A stretch of DNA of 62,974 nt from Polyangium sp. 15x6 (GTDB lineage Bacteria > Myxococcota_A > Polyangia > Polyangiales > Polyangiaceae): assembly GCF_029960785.1 (NCBI RefSeq), contig NZ_JASBQE010000072.1, forward strand, positions 1 to 62,974. The letters are read 5' to 3'. Both the position numbers and the translations under genes were made by a program. Position 1 is the stretch's first letter. Each line of letters starts with the position of its first letter. Of this stretch, positions 62,657-62,974 are shown one piece after another. Below the pieces are notes generated by a model. The model did no database searches, was not told the origin of the DNA, and worked only from the letters and a program-made list of their open reading frames with translations.

Positions 62657-62974
62657 GGAGGTCGGCTGCGTGGGGTTGGCGCCATAGAGTAGCGTGATCT
62701 GCCTGTCGTGTCCGAGCGGATCCCGATCGTGTCCGAGCCCATGGCTGCCGTGTCCGAGCCCATGGCTGCCGTGTCCGAGCCCATGGCTGCCGTGTCCGAG
62801 CTCATGGTTACCGTGTCCGAGCCCATGGCTACCGTGTCCGAGCCCACGGCTGCCGTGTCCGAGCCCATGGCTGCCGTGTCCGAGCCCATGGCTGCCGTGT
62901 CCGAGCCCATGGCTGCCGTGTCCGAGCCCATGGCTGCCGTGTCCGAGCCCATGGCTGCCGTGTCCGAGCCCATG
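62653..62974 (-). CDS. 21-bp tandem-repeat ORF, runs off the window end (uncertain)
   Basis: From about 62,680 to the edge, at least 14 units of 21 bp repeat. Read on the minus strand they encode the heptapeptide MGSDTAA, ending ...RSRYSMAPTPRSRPP before a stop that overlaps the diguanylate-cyclase ATG (ATGA). On the plus strand the same DNA encodes SEPMAAV repeats without a stop to the edge. The coupling favours the minus strand, but the true coding strand cannot be settled here, and it may be only a minisatellite. Confidence 0.4.
   Translation of the reverse strand, partial: MGSDTAAMGSDTAAMGSDTAAMGSDTAAMGSDTAAMGSDTAAVGSDTVAMGSDTVTMSSDTAAMGSDTAAMGSDTAAMGSDTIGIRSDTTGRSRYSMAPTPRSRPP

Noticed and set aside
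62680-62974. CRISPR array
   Set aside because: The 21-bp units are directly adjacent with no spacers.

Overview
The window reads as chromosomal DNA of a very GC-rich, multicellular-type deltaproteobacterium, most likely a myxobacterium of the Polyangiales (Sorangium/Polyangium type). The grounds are strong G/C bias at third codon positions, a giant pseudokinase-AAA-GAF-PAS-histidine kinase, a CHAT-cyclase-AAA-TPR protein, a sigma54 activator pair, and an unusual density of secreted lipoproteins and beta-helix proteins. No rRNA, tRNA, CRISPR array, prophage or intact insertion sequence was recognised.

Region by region. 0.1-10.3 kb: a hybrid signalling kinase, then an oxidative-stress/hydrolase block (catalase, a truncated dps remnant, three alpha/beta hydrolases). 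10.5-14.7 kb: decayed small genes, then two tandem paralogous lipoproteins that carry duplicated 5' flanks. 14.8-17.8 kb: an overlapping histidine kinase/NtrC-type regulator pair. 17.8-21 kb: a tandem duplication in which a membrane protein, its upstream region and a structured repeat were copied, while the divergently transcribed partner genes differ. 21-28 kb: a papain-like lipoprotein protease, an array of six small six-cysteine lipoproteins in A-B-C-A-B-C order, and a trypsin-like lipoprotein. 30-36.8 kb: a tightly overlapping operon of membrane desaturase, glutamate mutase small and large subunits, ATP-grasp ligase, MFS transporter and lipoprotein. It looks like a compact biosynthetic cluster built on 3-methylaspartate. 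It is followed by an oppositely oriented flavin oxidoreductase-methyltransferase fusion. 39.7-48.3 kb: the CHAT-cyclase-AAA-TPR protein and two beta-helix lipoproteins. 48.4-55.5 kb: an M20 peptidase, a possible papain-fold protein, a MauE/rhodanese-like pair, a PAAR-lipase effector with ankyrin partner (type VI type), and an Rnl2-type RNA ligase coupled to a Cys-rich lipoprotein. 55.9-63 kb: an S37-type peptidase, an AraC/NmrA divergent pair, a helix-hairpin-helix-like lipoprotein, a SUKH-like protein, an FHA-diguanylate cyclase, and a 21-bp tandem repeat running off the end.

The most striking feature is a family of six roughly 300-330-bp intergenic elements at about 17.8, 19.5, 28.2, 39.2, 50.6 and 55.6 kb. 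Each is a giant imperfect palindrome of two related ~105-nt arms (A and inverted B), and each arm contains four small hairpins. The copies differ by paired, compensatory changes in all four hairpins. Five of six lie with arm A 14-29 bp behind a stop codon in the sense orientation. I do not recognise this family.

All functional calls rest on reading the translated sequence. No database or folding program was run.
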